From: Victivallales bacterium
GTDB lineage: Bacteria > Verrucomicrobiota > Lentisphaeria > Victivallales > GWF2-38-69
Reading direction: 5' to 3'
Assembly: GCA_021733985.1 (NCBI GenBank)
Contig: JAIPJT010000013.1
Coordinates: 1-56,812 of the forward strand
Length of the DNA stretch: 56,812 bases
Each line of letters begins with the position of its first letter. The stretch's first letter is position 1. Made by a program: the position numbers and the translations under genes. Shown one piece after another: positions 45,464-52,080 of this stretch. The notes below the pieces were generated by a model. It saw only the letters and a program-made list of their open reading frames with translations. It did not search any database and had not been told where the DNA came from.

Positions 45464-45652
45464 TTACATCGCGCCATATTGCCCACGCGGTTGCAGCCTA
45501 TCTTGTGCTGTCCACCACTTCCATTTGCCGCCCCGCTTAACTGCAATTCGCTCGCCTTTTTCAGTCTCAACAGCCTTTGCGTAGTGGCCTGCCTGAACCC
45601 CAAGATTCTCTGTAACCTTGTACTTCTTGCCTTCAATCTCAATTTTTGGCAT
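45464..45652 (-). CDS. Small conserved phage protein
   Basis: 62 residues: EIEGKKYKVTENLGVQAGHYAKAVE, then KGERIAVKRGGKWKWWTAQDR. A beta-rich small protein seen in various prophages to my knowledge; function unknown. AGGAGG 5 nt before ATG selects this frame over the overlapping 45433-45642 frame. Confidence 0.75.
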   Translation of the reverse strand: MPKIEIEGKKYKVTENLGVQAGHYAKAVETEKGERIAVKRGGKWKWWTAQDRLQPRGQYGAM

Positions 45653-45673
45653 ACTGACCTCCTGTTTTAATAT

Positions 45674-45847
45674 TTATTCTGGATAAAGTTCAAAAAATCT
45701 GTTATGTTTCTCCGGGTCTTCTCTTAACTCTTCAAGATTTTCATACAGTTCCTTAAGAAGGACAGAAAGAAGTTGATTGTAGTTTTCCGGTTGTTTCTCC
45801 AACTGTTCAGAAGCTCCAATCATTAACCCTTTTAAGCTTATGTTCAT
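45674..45847 (-). CDS. 57-residue helical phage protein
   Basis: Starts MNISLKGLMIGASEQLEKQP and continues with LLSVLLKELYENLEELRED, ending RFFELYPE. Helical, acidic and without a membrane segment. SD AGGAG is about 10 nt upstream. It fits tightly in the operon before the 62-residue gene. Function unknown. Confidence 0.6.
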   Translation of the reverse strand: MNISLKGLMIGASEQLEKQPENYNQLLSVLLKELYENLEELREDPEKHNRFFELYPE

Positions 45848-46059
45848 TTAATTCATTCTCCTATATTTCAACTTGTTTCAAAACTATCCTCACGCTACGC
45901 ACTACCCCCCAAAATCGCCAATAGTGCCGATAGTGCCTATAGTGCCGATTTTCGCCTCAAGAATCGCCGTCGTCTTTTTTTGTGTTTGAGGCTAACAAAA
46001 AAAAATATTTTTTTGATGTAGCAAAACAGGCACAAAATAGAATGTAACCTGAAACTCTT
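45848..46059. promoter_or_regulatory. Noncoding gap with 9-bp iterons and AT-rich tract (candidate origin), cluster B
   Basis: Three head-to-tail 9-bp units atagtgcc(g/t) at 45921-45947, enclosed by the inverted repeat AAAATCG (45911-45917) and CGATTTT (45946-45952). An AT tract (about 45995-46013, poly-A then poly-T) follows. It is the largest noncoding gap in the leftward operon. Iterons next to an AT-rich stretch downstream of the replication genes resemble an origin; it could also be an operator. Confidence 0.5.
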
Positions 46060-46737
46060 CTATCGATAAGGAAAATCACGGCTTATTTCCTCCTCATCAT
46101 CAGCAAAAATATCATCTATAAAATCATTCGTATCATAGTTCGTTAAATTAAGATACATAAGAGTTGTTTCACGATTTTTGTGTCCTAAAGCCTTTTGCAC
46201 CTGAGTAATCGGATCAAGATCTTTATATGCTAAATTTCTCTTTTTTAACCCTTCAAAATATTCTTTAATTTTAATCGCATACGATTTTCTAAGACTGTGC
46301 AAAGCTTTCTTGCCGTCCATGTCTAATAACCGGTTGGCTTTTTCTTTAACCATTGCATATACTGCTGAATAACTCAACGGCCGCGCACTCCGGCGCTTGT
46401 CTCTCTTCCGCCCGGGAAACAAATAACTCTCTTTATATCTGAAATTACGTTTTGATAATTCGACCAAATATATTTCAAGCTTATGTTTCAAAGGACGGGT
46501 TATCTTTACTGTGCGATATTTTTGAGTTTTAGACTGCAGATAAGAAAACCGCGGCTTAACTCCCCAGGGCCCTTCGACATTGCGTCGCTTTAAAGTTAAA
46601 AGTTCCTCAATTCGAAATCCGCCCACATACAGCATATGAATAATTATTTGATTGCGCAAAAAATGTACATCCCCCTCAGTATCACTGATCAGTAATTTAA
46701 TTTCGGCGGATGTCAAAGGTTTACAACCACTACCCAT
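46060..46737 (-). CDS. Second tyrosine recombinase, catalytic domain only
   Basis: 225 residues, all catalytic domain: Arg42 (GGFRIEELL), Lys70, His147 and Arg150 (HSLRKS), His186 (LGHK) and Tyr195 (MYLNL). It lacks the arm-binding and core-binding domains of the attR integrase. It sits after the helicase in the replication module, so a role in genome dimer resolution or phage DNA processing is more likely than integration. A GGAAAG precedes the ATG weakly. Confidence 0.85.
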   Translation of the reverse strand: MGSGCKPLTSAEIKLLISDTEGDVHFLRNQIIIHMLYVGGFRIEELLTLKRRNVEGPWGVKPRFSYLQSKTQKYRTVKITRPLKHKLEIYLVELSKRNFRYKESYLFPGRKRDKRRSARPLSYSAVYAMVKEKANRLLDMDGKKALHSLRKSYAIKIKEYFEGLKKRNLAYKDLDPITQVQKALGHKNRETTLMYLNLTNYDTNDFIDDIFADDEEEISRDFPYR

Positions 46738-46740
46738 AAC

Positions 46741-46995
46741 TTATTTCTTTCCATGTTTTTCTTCTTGAAGAAAACCCTTTTGCTTGGCTTTCTTGAATCG
46801 TTTTCTTAACACATGAAGCTCCCGGCATTCATCCGGTTTTCTTTCACACCCGCTCTTTTTTTTCATAGACTGTCTAAATATTCCATACAAACGTCGAGTT
46901 TCCTGACGAGAAATATGGTCGGAAAGTTTTAATTCATTTTTCATCTTTGTTATTATCCTTTCAATCGGCGCACTGATATGTTCAATATCTGCCAT
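46741..46995 (-). CDS. Small basic phage protein
   Basis: 84 residues starting MADIEHISAPIERIITKMK; very basic C-terminal half (KKKSGCERKPDECREL; RKRFKKAKQKG). AAGGA 7 nt before the ATG at 46995 decides the start; the longer frame to 47073 reads into the helicase gene. Probable nucleic-acid binding role by charge; no family seen. Confidence 0.65.
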   Translation of the reverse strand: MADIEHISAPIERIITKMKNELKLSDHISRQETRRLYGIFRQSMKKKSGCERKPDECRELHVLRKRFKKAKQKGFLQEEKHGKK

Positions 46996-48328
46996 AACCA
47001 ATCCTTTTCTGCCAGGGAAACGGCACCGGTTCCATTGTATCCCAAAAAGCTCCGCAATAGGAATCATAAGCAAGGGAAAGGTTAAAAGGACTTATCAGAC
47101 GCGTTTTATCACTGTAAAAATTAGTAGGCTTAACTCTTAAGTCAGCATCTTTGCGAATTTCTTTATCCTGGAATAAAAAACTTACAATATGAGCCGAATT
47201 TTCTATGGCTGACGATCCGCGGAGATTATGAACCCGCGGAATACCGTCCTCTCCTTCTACACGATTGAGCTGGCAGAACAGCGTAATTGCACAATTATAT
47301 TTAACTGCAAGATTAGCCACCCCCTCCATAATCATTTCATATTCCTGATGTTGCTTTTTATATCCGTTGTAATTTATTTTCATTGCCTGAAAATAATCAA
47401 TATACACCTTGTCCAATCGTGTTTTCTGGGCTAAGTTCCAAAGTTGATAATCAATATTTTCAACACTGTGTTCATAATTGTCTCTTCCGAATATTTTAAG
47501 ATTTTTGTCATGGTTTCGAAAAAAACCAAGTGCATCACGAAAAGCTTTTTCGCCGCCATACGGAAACCCGCGTATCATATTGATATAGGAACTCGTAGAA
47601 AAAATACAGGCAAGCCGCTGATATAATTCATGGGCATTACTTTCGCAACAGAAAAAAACTGTATTAATTCCCGACTTAAGCTGGTCCCGGATACAACTTA
47701 AACCGAACGCTGTTTTCCCCAACCCGCTACGCGCTGCAACAACATTCACCTGACCACGAAAAAGATGAACATAATCTCTTACTTTCTCCATGGAATAACT
47801 TACCAGATCCGGTTCCTGATTATCCTTCCGTACTGTAGCTTTTTTTTCTGCATCACTAATAATCTCATCTGTACTTAATACTTCAATTCTCTTGACTTCA
47901 TTTCTAATCCTCCGAAGATTTTCTTCATAATCAATTAAAGCTTTTTCCACATTCACGCTTTCAATTATTTCGGGCAATTTCTTTTTATATTGAGCCTGTA
48001 ACTCATTTTTTGCCCAGGCTTCTTTCAGCTGAATAATATAACTGTCCAGCTCCACTGTCGTTGCAATCTGGTTTTGAACCTCCAGCAAAAACTGCATTGA
48101 ATTTTCATATTGAGGAAATTGAGAAACCAGGCTTACACAATCAGCAGGCTGATACTCCATTATCAGCTTTTTAATATCCTTGAAAAGCTGCGTGTTATAT
48201 GCGGAAGTAAAATGTTTCTCGGACAATCTTACAAGTTTTGTACGTGCCTGAATTACATCTTCTGATGATATCAGCATCAGTATTCCCAACACTTTATTTT
48301 CGATTATTTTTAATGATATAAAAGTCAT
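46982..48328 (-). CDS. DnaB-like replicative helicase
   Basis: 448 residues. N-terminal DnaB-like helical domain (KVLGILMLISSEDVIQARTKL) and a RecA-like C-terminal motor: AARSGLGKTAFGLS (Walker A near 203), VFFCCESNAHELYQRL, Walker B KVYIDYFQAM, FCQLNR and RGSSAIENSAHIV. It would unwind phage DNA with the O-like protein encoded just upstream as likely loader. No SD; the ATG comes 5 nt after the upstream stop, so coupling is likely. Confidence 0.9.
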   Translation of the reverse strand: MTFISLKIIENKVLGILMLISSEDVIQARTKLVRLSEKHFTSAYNTQLFKDIKKLIMEYQPADCVSLVSQFPQYENSMQFLLEVQNQIATTVELDSYIIQLKEAWAKNELQAQYKKKLPEIIESVNVEKALIDYEENLRRIRNEVKRIEVLSTDEIISDAEKKATVRKDNQEPDLVSYSMEKVRDYVHLFRGQVNVVAARSGLGKTAFGLSCIRDQLKSGINTVFFCCESNAHELYQRLACIFSTSSYINMIRGFPYGGEKAFRDALGFFRNHDKNLKIFGRDNYEHSVENIDYQLWNLAQKTRLDKVYIDYFQAMKINYNGYKKQHQEYEMIMEGVANLAVKYNCAITLFCQLNRVEGEDGIPRVHNLRGSSAIENSAHIVSFLFQDKEIRKDADLRVKPTNFYSDKTRLISPFNLSLAYDSYCGAFWDTMEPVPFPWQKRIGYGRY

Positions 48329-48332
48329 ACAG

Positions 48333-49055
48333 TCATACAGCGGTTGATTTAAGTTTTTCTACTTCAGATTCGTAGTCTGAATTTTTATCTGTATTTTTTT
48401 CCGGAGAGTTGGAATAGTCCCGGTTACGCCTCTCCCAATTACGTACTGCCGCTTTCCAGTCCTTCATCTTGCTTGAACCAACCATCCAGTTTTTAGATTG
48501 GTAAAAATCATAGAAACGTTCAGGATCAATATTGTTTTCCCTTTCTTTACAATATATTTTTATTTCTGAAACAGAAGGCGATGAAAAACGTGAGTTTTTT
48601 CCCCTCTTCTTATTATCTGTTTTAATATCTGTGTTATTATCTGGTATAGGTTTGCCCTTTGGACAATTGAGAGTTGCCCTTTCGACAATTGACATTTGCC
48701 CTTTCGACAAGTCGAAGGTATCCGATTGGGCATAGCAGAAAGACTCCAATAACTTTAAACCAAAATCAGTTAAGGTATACCATTTTGTTCTATCAAATTT
48801 TATCTGGTTAAATTCACCGGTTTTTATATATCCGCCCTTCTCCAACTTAAATAAAGTATTTCGAATTTGCTTTTGGGTAAGATAAGGGAAAATTTCCTCA
48901 AATGCTTTAAGAGAGTTATAACTCCACCAAGTACCAGAATGATAATTTTTATTGTTCGCTTTATTTCTTTGGTACCAGAAAAAAATATGTTGTAAAACAA
49001 TAGATTCTCCTAAACCAATTTTCGTTGCCAATTCAACATCAAAACTATGGTTCAT
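48333..49055 (-). CDS. Phage replication protein (O-like, winged helix)
   Basis: 240 residues. The N-terminal half has a winged-helix look (LTQKQIRNTLFKLEKGGYIKTGE), the middle is a linker, and residues about 165-215 contain KIYCKERENNIDPERF, FYQSKNWMVGSSKMKDWKAA and VRNWERR, which occur in phage replication initiation/replisome-organiser proteins. Placed directly before the DnaB-like helicase. SD GGAGGG before ATG, inside the end of the preceding gene. Confidence 0.8.
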   Translation of the reverse strand: MNHSFDVELATKIGLGESIVLQHIFFWYQRNKANNKNYHSGTWWSYNSLKAFEEIFPYLTQKQIRNTLFKLEKGGYIKTGEFNQIKFDRTKWYTLTDFGLKLLESFCYAQSDTFDLSKGQMSIVERATLNCPKGKPIPDNNTDIKTDNKKRGKNSRFSSPSVSEIKIYCKERENNIDPERFYDFYQSKNWMVGSSKMKDWKAAVRNWERRNRDYSNSPEKNTDKNSDYESEVEKLKSTAV

Positions 49056-49485
49056 TGGTACCCTCCACTAAGTTAACCTGATTTATATTTCTCGGATTAT
49101 TTCTCGGGTTATTTTTATTACCAATCCACATCCTGATCGCTTCTATCGGTTCAATTTTAATTAACTCAGGAAGATATAGTCTTATGGCTTTTTCCCCGCG
49201 TTTAGCACGATATGAATTAAACGCGTTCACTGCTGCAAGTTCGTCCAATACACCGTTAGAAGTTTCCCACCTTCGGACCAGAACCGCTGCTTCTTTATCT
49301 CTCAGCTCATCCAGACATATAAGCAGTTTCTCTTCGTCAGGAAGCTCATTATCAGGATCAAGATGTGCCGGATTAAATACAGTACAATTCAACATTTGAA
49401 CGCATACCGTTGCCGTCTGATCAAAATCATATTTATAATTATTATTGCCGGTAATTGGTCCCAGCAGTTGTACTTTTTCTTTCAT
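49045..49485 (-). CDS. DUF4406-like (nucleoside deoxyribosyltransferase-fold) protein
   Basis: 146 residues. VQLLGPITGNNNYKYDFDQ, CTVFNPAHLDPDNE and WETSNGVLDELAAVNAFN follow the DUF4406 pattern, related to nucleoside 2-deoxyribosyltransferases; such proteins are common in phages and may act on nucleotides. C-terminus has an Asn/Pro-rich stretch. ATG at 49485 follows AGAGGTG; a GTG at 49494 is the alternative. Confidence 0.7.
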   Translation of the reverse strand: MKEKVQLLGPITGNNNYKYDFDQTATVCVQMLNCTVFNPAHLDPDNELPDEEKLLICLDELRDKEAAVLVRRWETSNGVLDELAAVNAFNSYRAKRGEKAIRLYLPELIKIEPIEAIRMWIGNKNNPRNNPRNINQVNLVEGTNEP

Positions 49486-49507
49486 AACTTTCACCTCTAT
49501 TAAAACT

Positions 49508-49696
49508 TTAAAAATATCTTGCTTCCCATTTCAGACATTTCCGACAGACAATTCTGCCGTCCTGAAATACTACATCAAACTTGCTCAGACTGTGATCACC
49601 GCATTCATCACACCTGAATACCTCTTCCTGGTCCGGACAGTACTCCGGAGTAAAATAACACTGGCGTCTGTGCGCAGCCGGGATATGACCAACCAT
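49508..49696 (-). CDS. Small zinc-ribbon phage protein
   Basis: 62 residues with CDEC (Cys29, Cys32) and CRKC (Cys51, Cys54), the four ligands of a zinc ribbon, plus Cys13 and Cys20. Start 49696 has AAGGGG upstream; the TTG at 49720 is rejected. Likely a DNA- or protein-binding early protein. Confidence 0.65.
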   Translation of the reverse strand: MVGHIPAAHRRQCYFTPEYCPDQEEVFRCDECGDHSLSKFDVVFQDGRIVCRKCLKWEARYF

Positions 49697-49700
49697 TAAT

Positions 49701-49829
49701 TCACCCCTTTCTCCAATCAAAAGTTAATATTTTCTTTATCATATTTTTCCAGTACAACCGCCTTCTAAATAGACAGTTATAATTACAGCGTCCATATAAC
49801 TGATTGCACTTTTTACAGTTGAATCCCAT
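49701..49829 (-). CDS. 42-residue cysteine-rich peptide
   Basis: Begins MGFNCKKCNQLYGRCNYNC with four closely spaced cysteines, then basic FRRRLYWKNMIKK. Starts 1 nt after the preceding stop and ends over the next gene's SD. No clear SD of its own, so coupled translation is needed. The Cys pattern suggests metal binding; it is too short for more. Confidence 0.45.
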   Translation of the reverse strand: MGFNCKKCNQLYGRCNYNCLFRRRLYWKNMIKKILTFDWRKG

Positions 49830-49830
49830 A

Positions 49831-50037
49831 TTAACTTTTCTTCTTTCTTTTTTTCATTTTCTTAAGTTTATCAATTAACTCATCTATCCAATCACGATCC
49901 AGAAGGAGCGAAGTTTGAATCTCACAATCCTCTTTCTGTTCGATATTTTGTTTAATTTCGAAAAAGAGAGGTCCCACCGGAGTAACCTCCGGCTTTAAAT
50001 GTTTCGCTTGGCCAGTACTTTCTACAAATTCACTCAT
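49831..50037 (-). CDS. Small phage protein
   Basis: 68 residues: an acidic helical middle (FFEIKQNIEQKEDCEIQ) and a basic tail (LKKMKKRKKKS). GGAG upstream of ATG. No family recognised; early operon context only. Confidence 0.55.
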   Translation of the reverse strand: MSEFVESTGQAKHLKPEVTPVGPLFFEIKQNIEQKEDCEIQTSLLLDRDWIDELIDKLKKMKKRKKKS

Positions 50038-50073
50038 GTTTATGCTCCATTTACTCTGTTCACTTTTTCCTTT

Positions 50074-50223
50074 TTAAACTTGAAATATCATCTTGTTGAG
50101 ATTAAGATAATAATTAAGGCCTGACCGTTTCTGTATTTCTACAGTTTCAGTCCGGACAGTTCTTTTGCGAAGATTTAAGCTTCTCACGGCCATCTTCGCA
50201 TTTCTTTTTCTTGATAGCTTCAT
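50074..50223 (-). CDS. 49-residue basic phage peptide
   Basis: Starts MKLSRKRNAKMAVRSLNLRK and continues basic to TVEIQKRSGLNYYLNL. AGGAG is 5 nt before the ATG. Strong positive charge suggests nucleic-acid binding. Fills the gap between the HTH gene at 50278 and the small gene at 49831. Confidence 0.55.
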   Translation of the reverse strand: MKLSRKRNAKMAVRSLNLRKRTVRTETVEIQKRSGLNYYLNLNKMIFQV

Positions 50224-50277
50224 AATTTCTCCTGTTTGTTTTTCTTATTTTGAGTCGAAAGACGATTGAGACGAGAC

Positions 50278-50499
50278 TTATTTTCTATAATGCACCTTCG
50301 GCCGACGTCCGGCCGAAATATTATGCAGCGCATTATCAATATGCGTAAAATTATAAAGTTTGGTCTTATGTGAGAGTGGAGATACTCTCACATATCCCTT
50401 TGTTTCAAATTCATCCAATACTTTTTTAGATACACCAAATACTTCATTGGCCTTTGCCGCCGTTCCCCAGCAGTCATGTTTTGCTACAACCATTTGCAT
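50278..50499 (-). CDS. Small HTH-type phage regulator
   Basis: 73 residues. GTAAKANEVFGVSKKVLDEFETKGYVRV reads as a HTH with following wing. Preceded by the duplicated leader AAGGAGGGTAATATG also found at 50916-50950. The stop precedes the 49-residue gene. Likely a transcription regulator of the early region. Confidence 0.65.
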   Translation of the reverse strand: MQMVVAKHDCWGTAAKANEVFGVSKKVLDEFETKGYVRVSPLSHKTKLYNFTHIDNALHNISAGRRPKVHYRK

Positions 50500-50525
50500 A
50501 TTACCCTCCTTATGTTGAAATTAAT
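50491..50525. repeat. 35-bp direct repeat, copy 1 (gene leader)
   Basis: Identical to 50916-50950. On the minus strand it holds the upstream sequence, SD AAGGAGG, the ATG and the codons for MQM of the HTH gene. Together with the second copy it flanks the plus-strand zinc-ribbon gene and an antisense gene, a duplication footprint. Confidence 0.95.
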
Positions 50526-50575
50526 TGTTATTTATATTATTATTATTTTTAAACTCTAATCGAAAGGATCTTCTG

Positions 50576-50794
50576 ATGATTAATTCCGGCCAATGTCCTT
50601 ATTGTAAAACAATTCTTTATTCATTGACCGTAGAAGAGGTTAAACTGAAAATTGGCTACTCTTCTAATGGCTGGCATGGCTTATCTTATTCGTGCCCAGT
50701 ATGCCATAAAGTTATATCCGTGCAGATAAATCCGAACCTCCTGAATAAAGATCTTGAAAAAGCTTTAAAAAACTCTCATAAACCCGGGTATTAA
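50576..50794 (+). CDS. Zinc-ribbon protein on the opposite strand
   Basis: 72 residues with CPYC (Cys7, Cys10) and CPVC (Cys40, Cys43). AAGGA lies 7 nt before ATG. It is transcribed against all its neighbours and its 3' end overlaps the antisense gene 50712-50924 by 83 nt. Being between two copies of a 35-bp repeat it looks like an inserted moron gene. Function unknown. Confidence 0.65.
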   Translation: MINSGQCPYCKTILYSLTVEEVKLKIGYSSNGWHGLSYSCPVCHKVISVQINPNLLNKDLEKALKNSHKPGY

Positions 50795-50924
50795 ATTCTT
50801 CTATTTCCGATACAGTAAATAAATCAGGTGCCCGACGAGTTATAATACCAGCCAGTAAACTCGATGCTTCTTTAAACTTTTCATCCATTTGAGAATCTTC
50901 GTTCATCTCTTTTCTCATTTGCAT
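50712..50924 (-). CDS. Small acidic phage protein
   Basis: 70 residues, helical (MDEKFKEASSLLAGIITRR; VSEIEEFNTRVYESF). Strong SD AAGGAGG in the repeated leader supports translation. Overlaps the zinc-ribbon gene tail to tail. No family seen. Confidence 0.6.
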   Translation of the reverse strand: MQMRKEMNEDSQMDEKFKEASSLLAGIITRRAPDLFTVSEIEEFNTRVYESFLKLFQDLYSGGSDLSARI

Positions 50925-50950
50925 ATTACCCTCCTTATGTTGAAATTAAT
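50916..50950. repeat. 35-bp direct repeat, copy 2 (gene leader)
   Basis: Identical to 50491-50525; supplies SD and start of the gene 50712-50924. Confidence 0.95.
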
Positions 50951-50955
50951 GTTTT

Positions 50956-51129
50956 TCAAATACTACTGGTTGTATTTTTATTGAAAATTTTTTTATGCTC
51001 TTCTTTAATTATTATACTTAAAGTTGCAGCCATGGTGCGTTGTTGCACTTGCGCTATTTCTCTTAATTTGTGCTTAATATCGGAATTAGCACCGATAGAA
51101 GTGTAATTGTATTTATACTTTTTTTTCAT
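50956..51129 (-). CDS. Ribbon-helix-helix-like early regulator (Cro-position)
   Basis: 57 residues: MKKKYKYNYTSIGANSDIKH, LREIAQVQQRTMAATLSIII. A short N-terminal strand followed by two helices is the layout of Arc/CopG-like RHH proteins. It has the best SD in the region (AAGGAGG) and is the first gene of the leftward operon, divergent from the HTH repressor gene, the usual place of a Cro-type protein. Its last codons contain an operator copy, suggesting autoregulation. Confidence 0.65.
   Translation of the reverse strand: MKKKYKYNYTSIGANSDIKHKLREIAQVQQRTMAATLSIIIKEEHKKIFNKNTTSSI
50958..50977. promoter_or_regulatory. Operator copy 2
   Basis: Imperfect palindrome AAATACTACTGGTTGTATTT, sharing TACTGGTxGTATTT with 51158-51177 and lying exactly 200 bp from it. 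It overlaps the 3' end of the RHH-like gene. Confidence 0.6.
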
Positions 51130-51152
51130 ATTTAAGACCTCCTTTGATTTTA

Positions 51153-51180
51153 ATAATAAACTCTACTGGTAGTATTTCAA
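51153..51180 (-). promoter_or_regulatory. Early leftward promoter with embedded operator
   Basis: On the minus strand -35 TTGAAA (51175-51180), 16-bp spacer, -10 TATTAT (51153-51158), about 25 bp before the RHH-like gene. Operator copy 1 (51158-51177, core CTACTGGTAG) fills the spacer, so a bound repressor would block polymerase directly. Confidence 0.7.
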
Positions 51181-51246
51181 GAGTTGTTTTATAAAAATTA
51201 ATAGATTTTTATTAATAATATTAAAAAATTAAACAAGAGGTAAGAG

Positions 51247-51627
51247 ATGAAACAGATCAAAATTAATAAAGCATTCAGAAAAGCTCTGAGAGAGGCTATT
51301 AACGAGGTAGGATCCCAAGTTGGATTTGAGAAAAAAACAGGTGTTAGCCAAAAAGCATTAAGTAAAATTTTAGCAGAGAAAACTAATTCAATTCTTGATA
51401 CAACTTATGAAAAAATCTACCCCTACATTAAAAAATATTTAAGCAAAGAAGAAATTTCCACACTGAACCACGCAGTCAACAATCACAATTCCCATATCCA
51501 TCAAAACGTCTACAACCATAACCCGGACCATATATCGCGCAAAGAACTCATCGGCAAGATCATGTCTTCCGATACTATAAATTCCGAAGAAAAACTAAAA
51601 TTCATAAAAATAGCCAACGAAATATAA
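51247..51627 (+). CDS. Prophage repressor-like HTH protein
   Basis: 126 residues. The N-terminal part has KALREAINEVGSQVGFEKKT and GVSQKALSKIL, a HTH of the phage repressor kind; a His/Asn-rich linker and a C-terminal helical part (KELIGKIMSSDTINSEEKL) follow. It lacks a LexA/CI peptidase domain. First gene of the rightward lysogeny module; SD GAGG before ATG. Likely maintains lysogeny by binding the twin operators. Confidence 0.75.
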   Translation: MKQIKINKAFRKALREAINEVGSQVGFEKKTGVSQKALSKILAEKTNSILDTTYEKIYPYIKKYLSKEEISTLNHAVNNHNSHIHQNVYNHNPDHISRKELIGKIMSSDTINSEEKLKFIKIANEI

Positions 51628-51648
51628 TTTAATCATCCAGGATGTGAT

Positions 51649-52056
51649 ATGTATTCAACTGAATTAAGATGCCCTGCATGTAAATATCCTATAATATTAG
51701 AATCAGATACTGACTTACTAATGGGACATTGTCCGATTTGTGATTTTTTTATAAAAGATAAAATGGTACAAAAAATCAGAAGATATTATTCTTTAACTTT
51801 GTCGGAAAAAATAGATATATTAATTCATAACATATTTTATTTTGCTAAATTCAGAGGAATAATACCCTTCCAATTTATATTTATATTCATACTTTTATTG
51901 CTCGGCCGCACTTCTGAAATCTGTTGGGCTTTTGGTTTAATGTTTTATTTTTATGCCCATACATTATTATTAGGAAAAGCATGCAAAAATTATGATAAAT
52001 ACTTAAAAGAAAAATTTAATAATTATAAATCCGGCAAATCAAAACCAATAAATTAA
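51649..52056 (+). CDS. Zinc-ribbon membrane protein of the lysogeny module
   Basis: 135 residues. Cytosolic zinc-ribbon-like motif CPAC (Cys8, Cys11) and CPIC (Cys28, Cys31), then two membrane helices (PFQFIFIFILLLLG; AFGLMFYFYAHTLLLG). Family not recognised. Expressed with the repressor, it may alter the lysogen's envelope, e.g. exclude other phages. Confidence 0.6.
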   Translation: MYSTELRCPACKYPIILESDTDLLMGHCPICDFFIKDKMVQKIRRYYSLTLSEKIDILIHNIFYFAKFRGIIPFQFIFIFILLLLGRTSEICWAFGLMFYFYAHTLLLGKACKNYDKYLKEKFNNYKSGKSKPIN

Positions 52057-52080
52057 ATATTAAATAATACGGGGAAGTCA

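Noticed and set aside
45433..45642. 69-codon minus-strand frame overlapping the 62-residue phage gene
   Set aside because: The other frame (45464-45652) has AGGAGG before its ATG and a conserved phage-like sequence.
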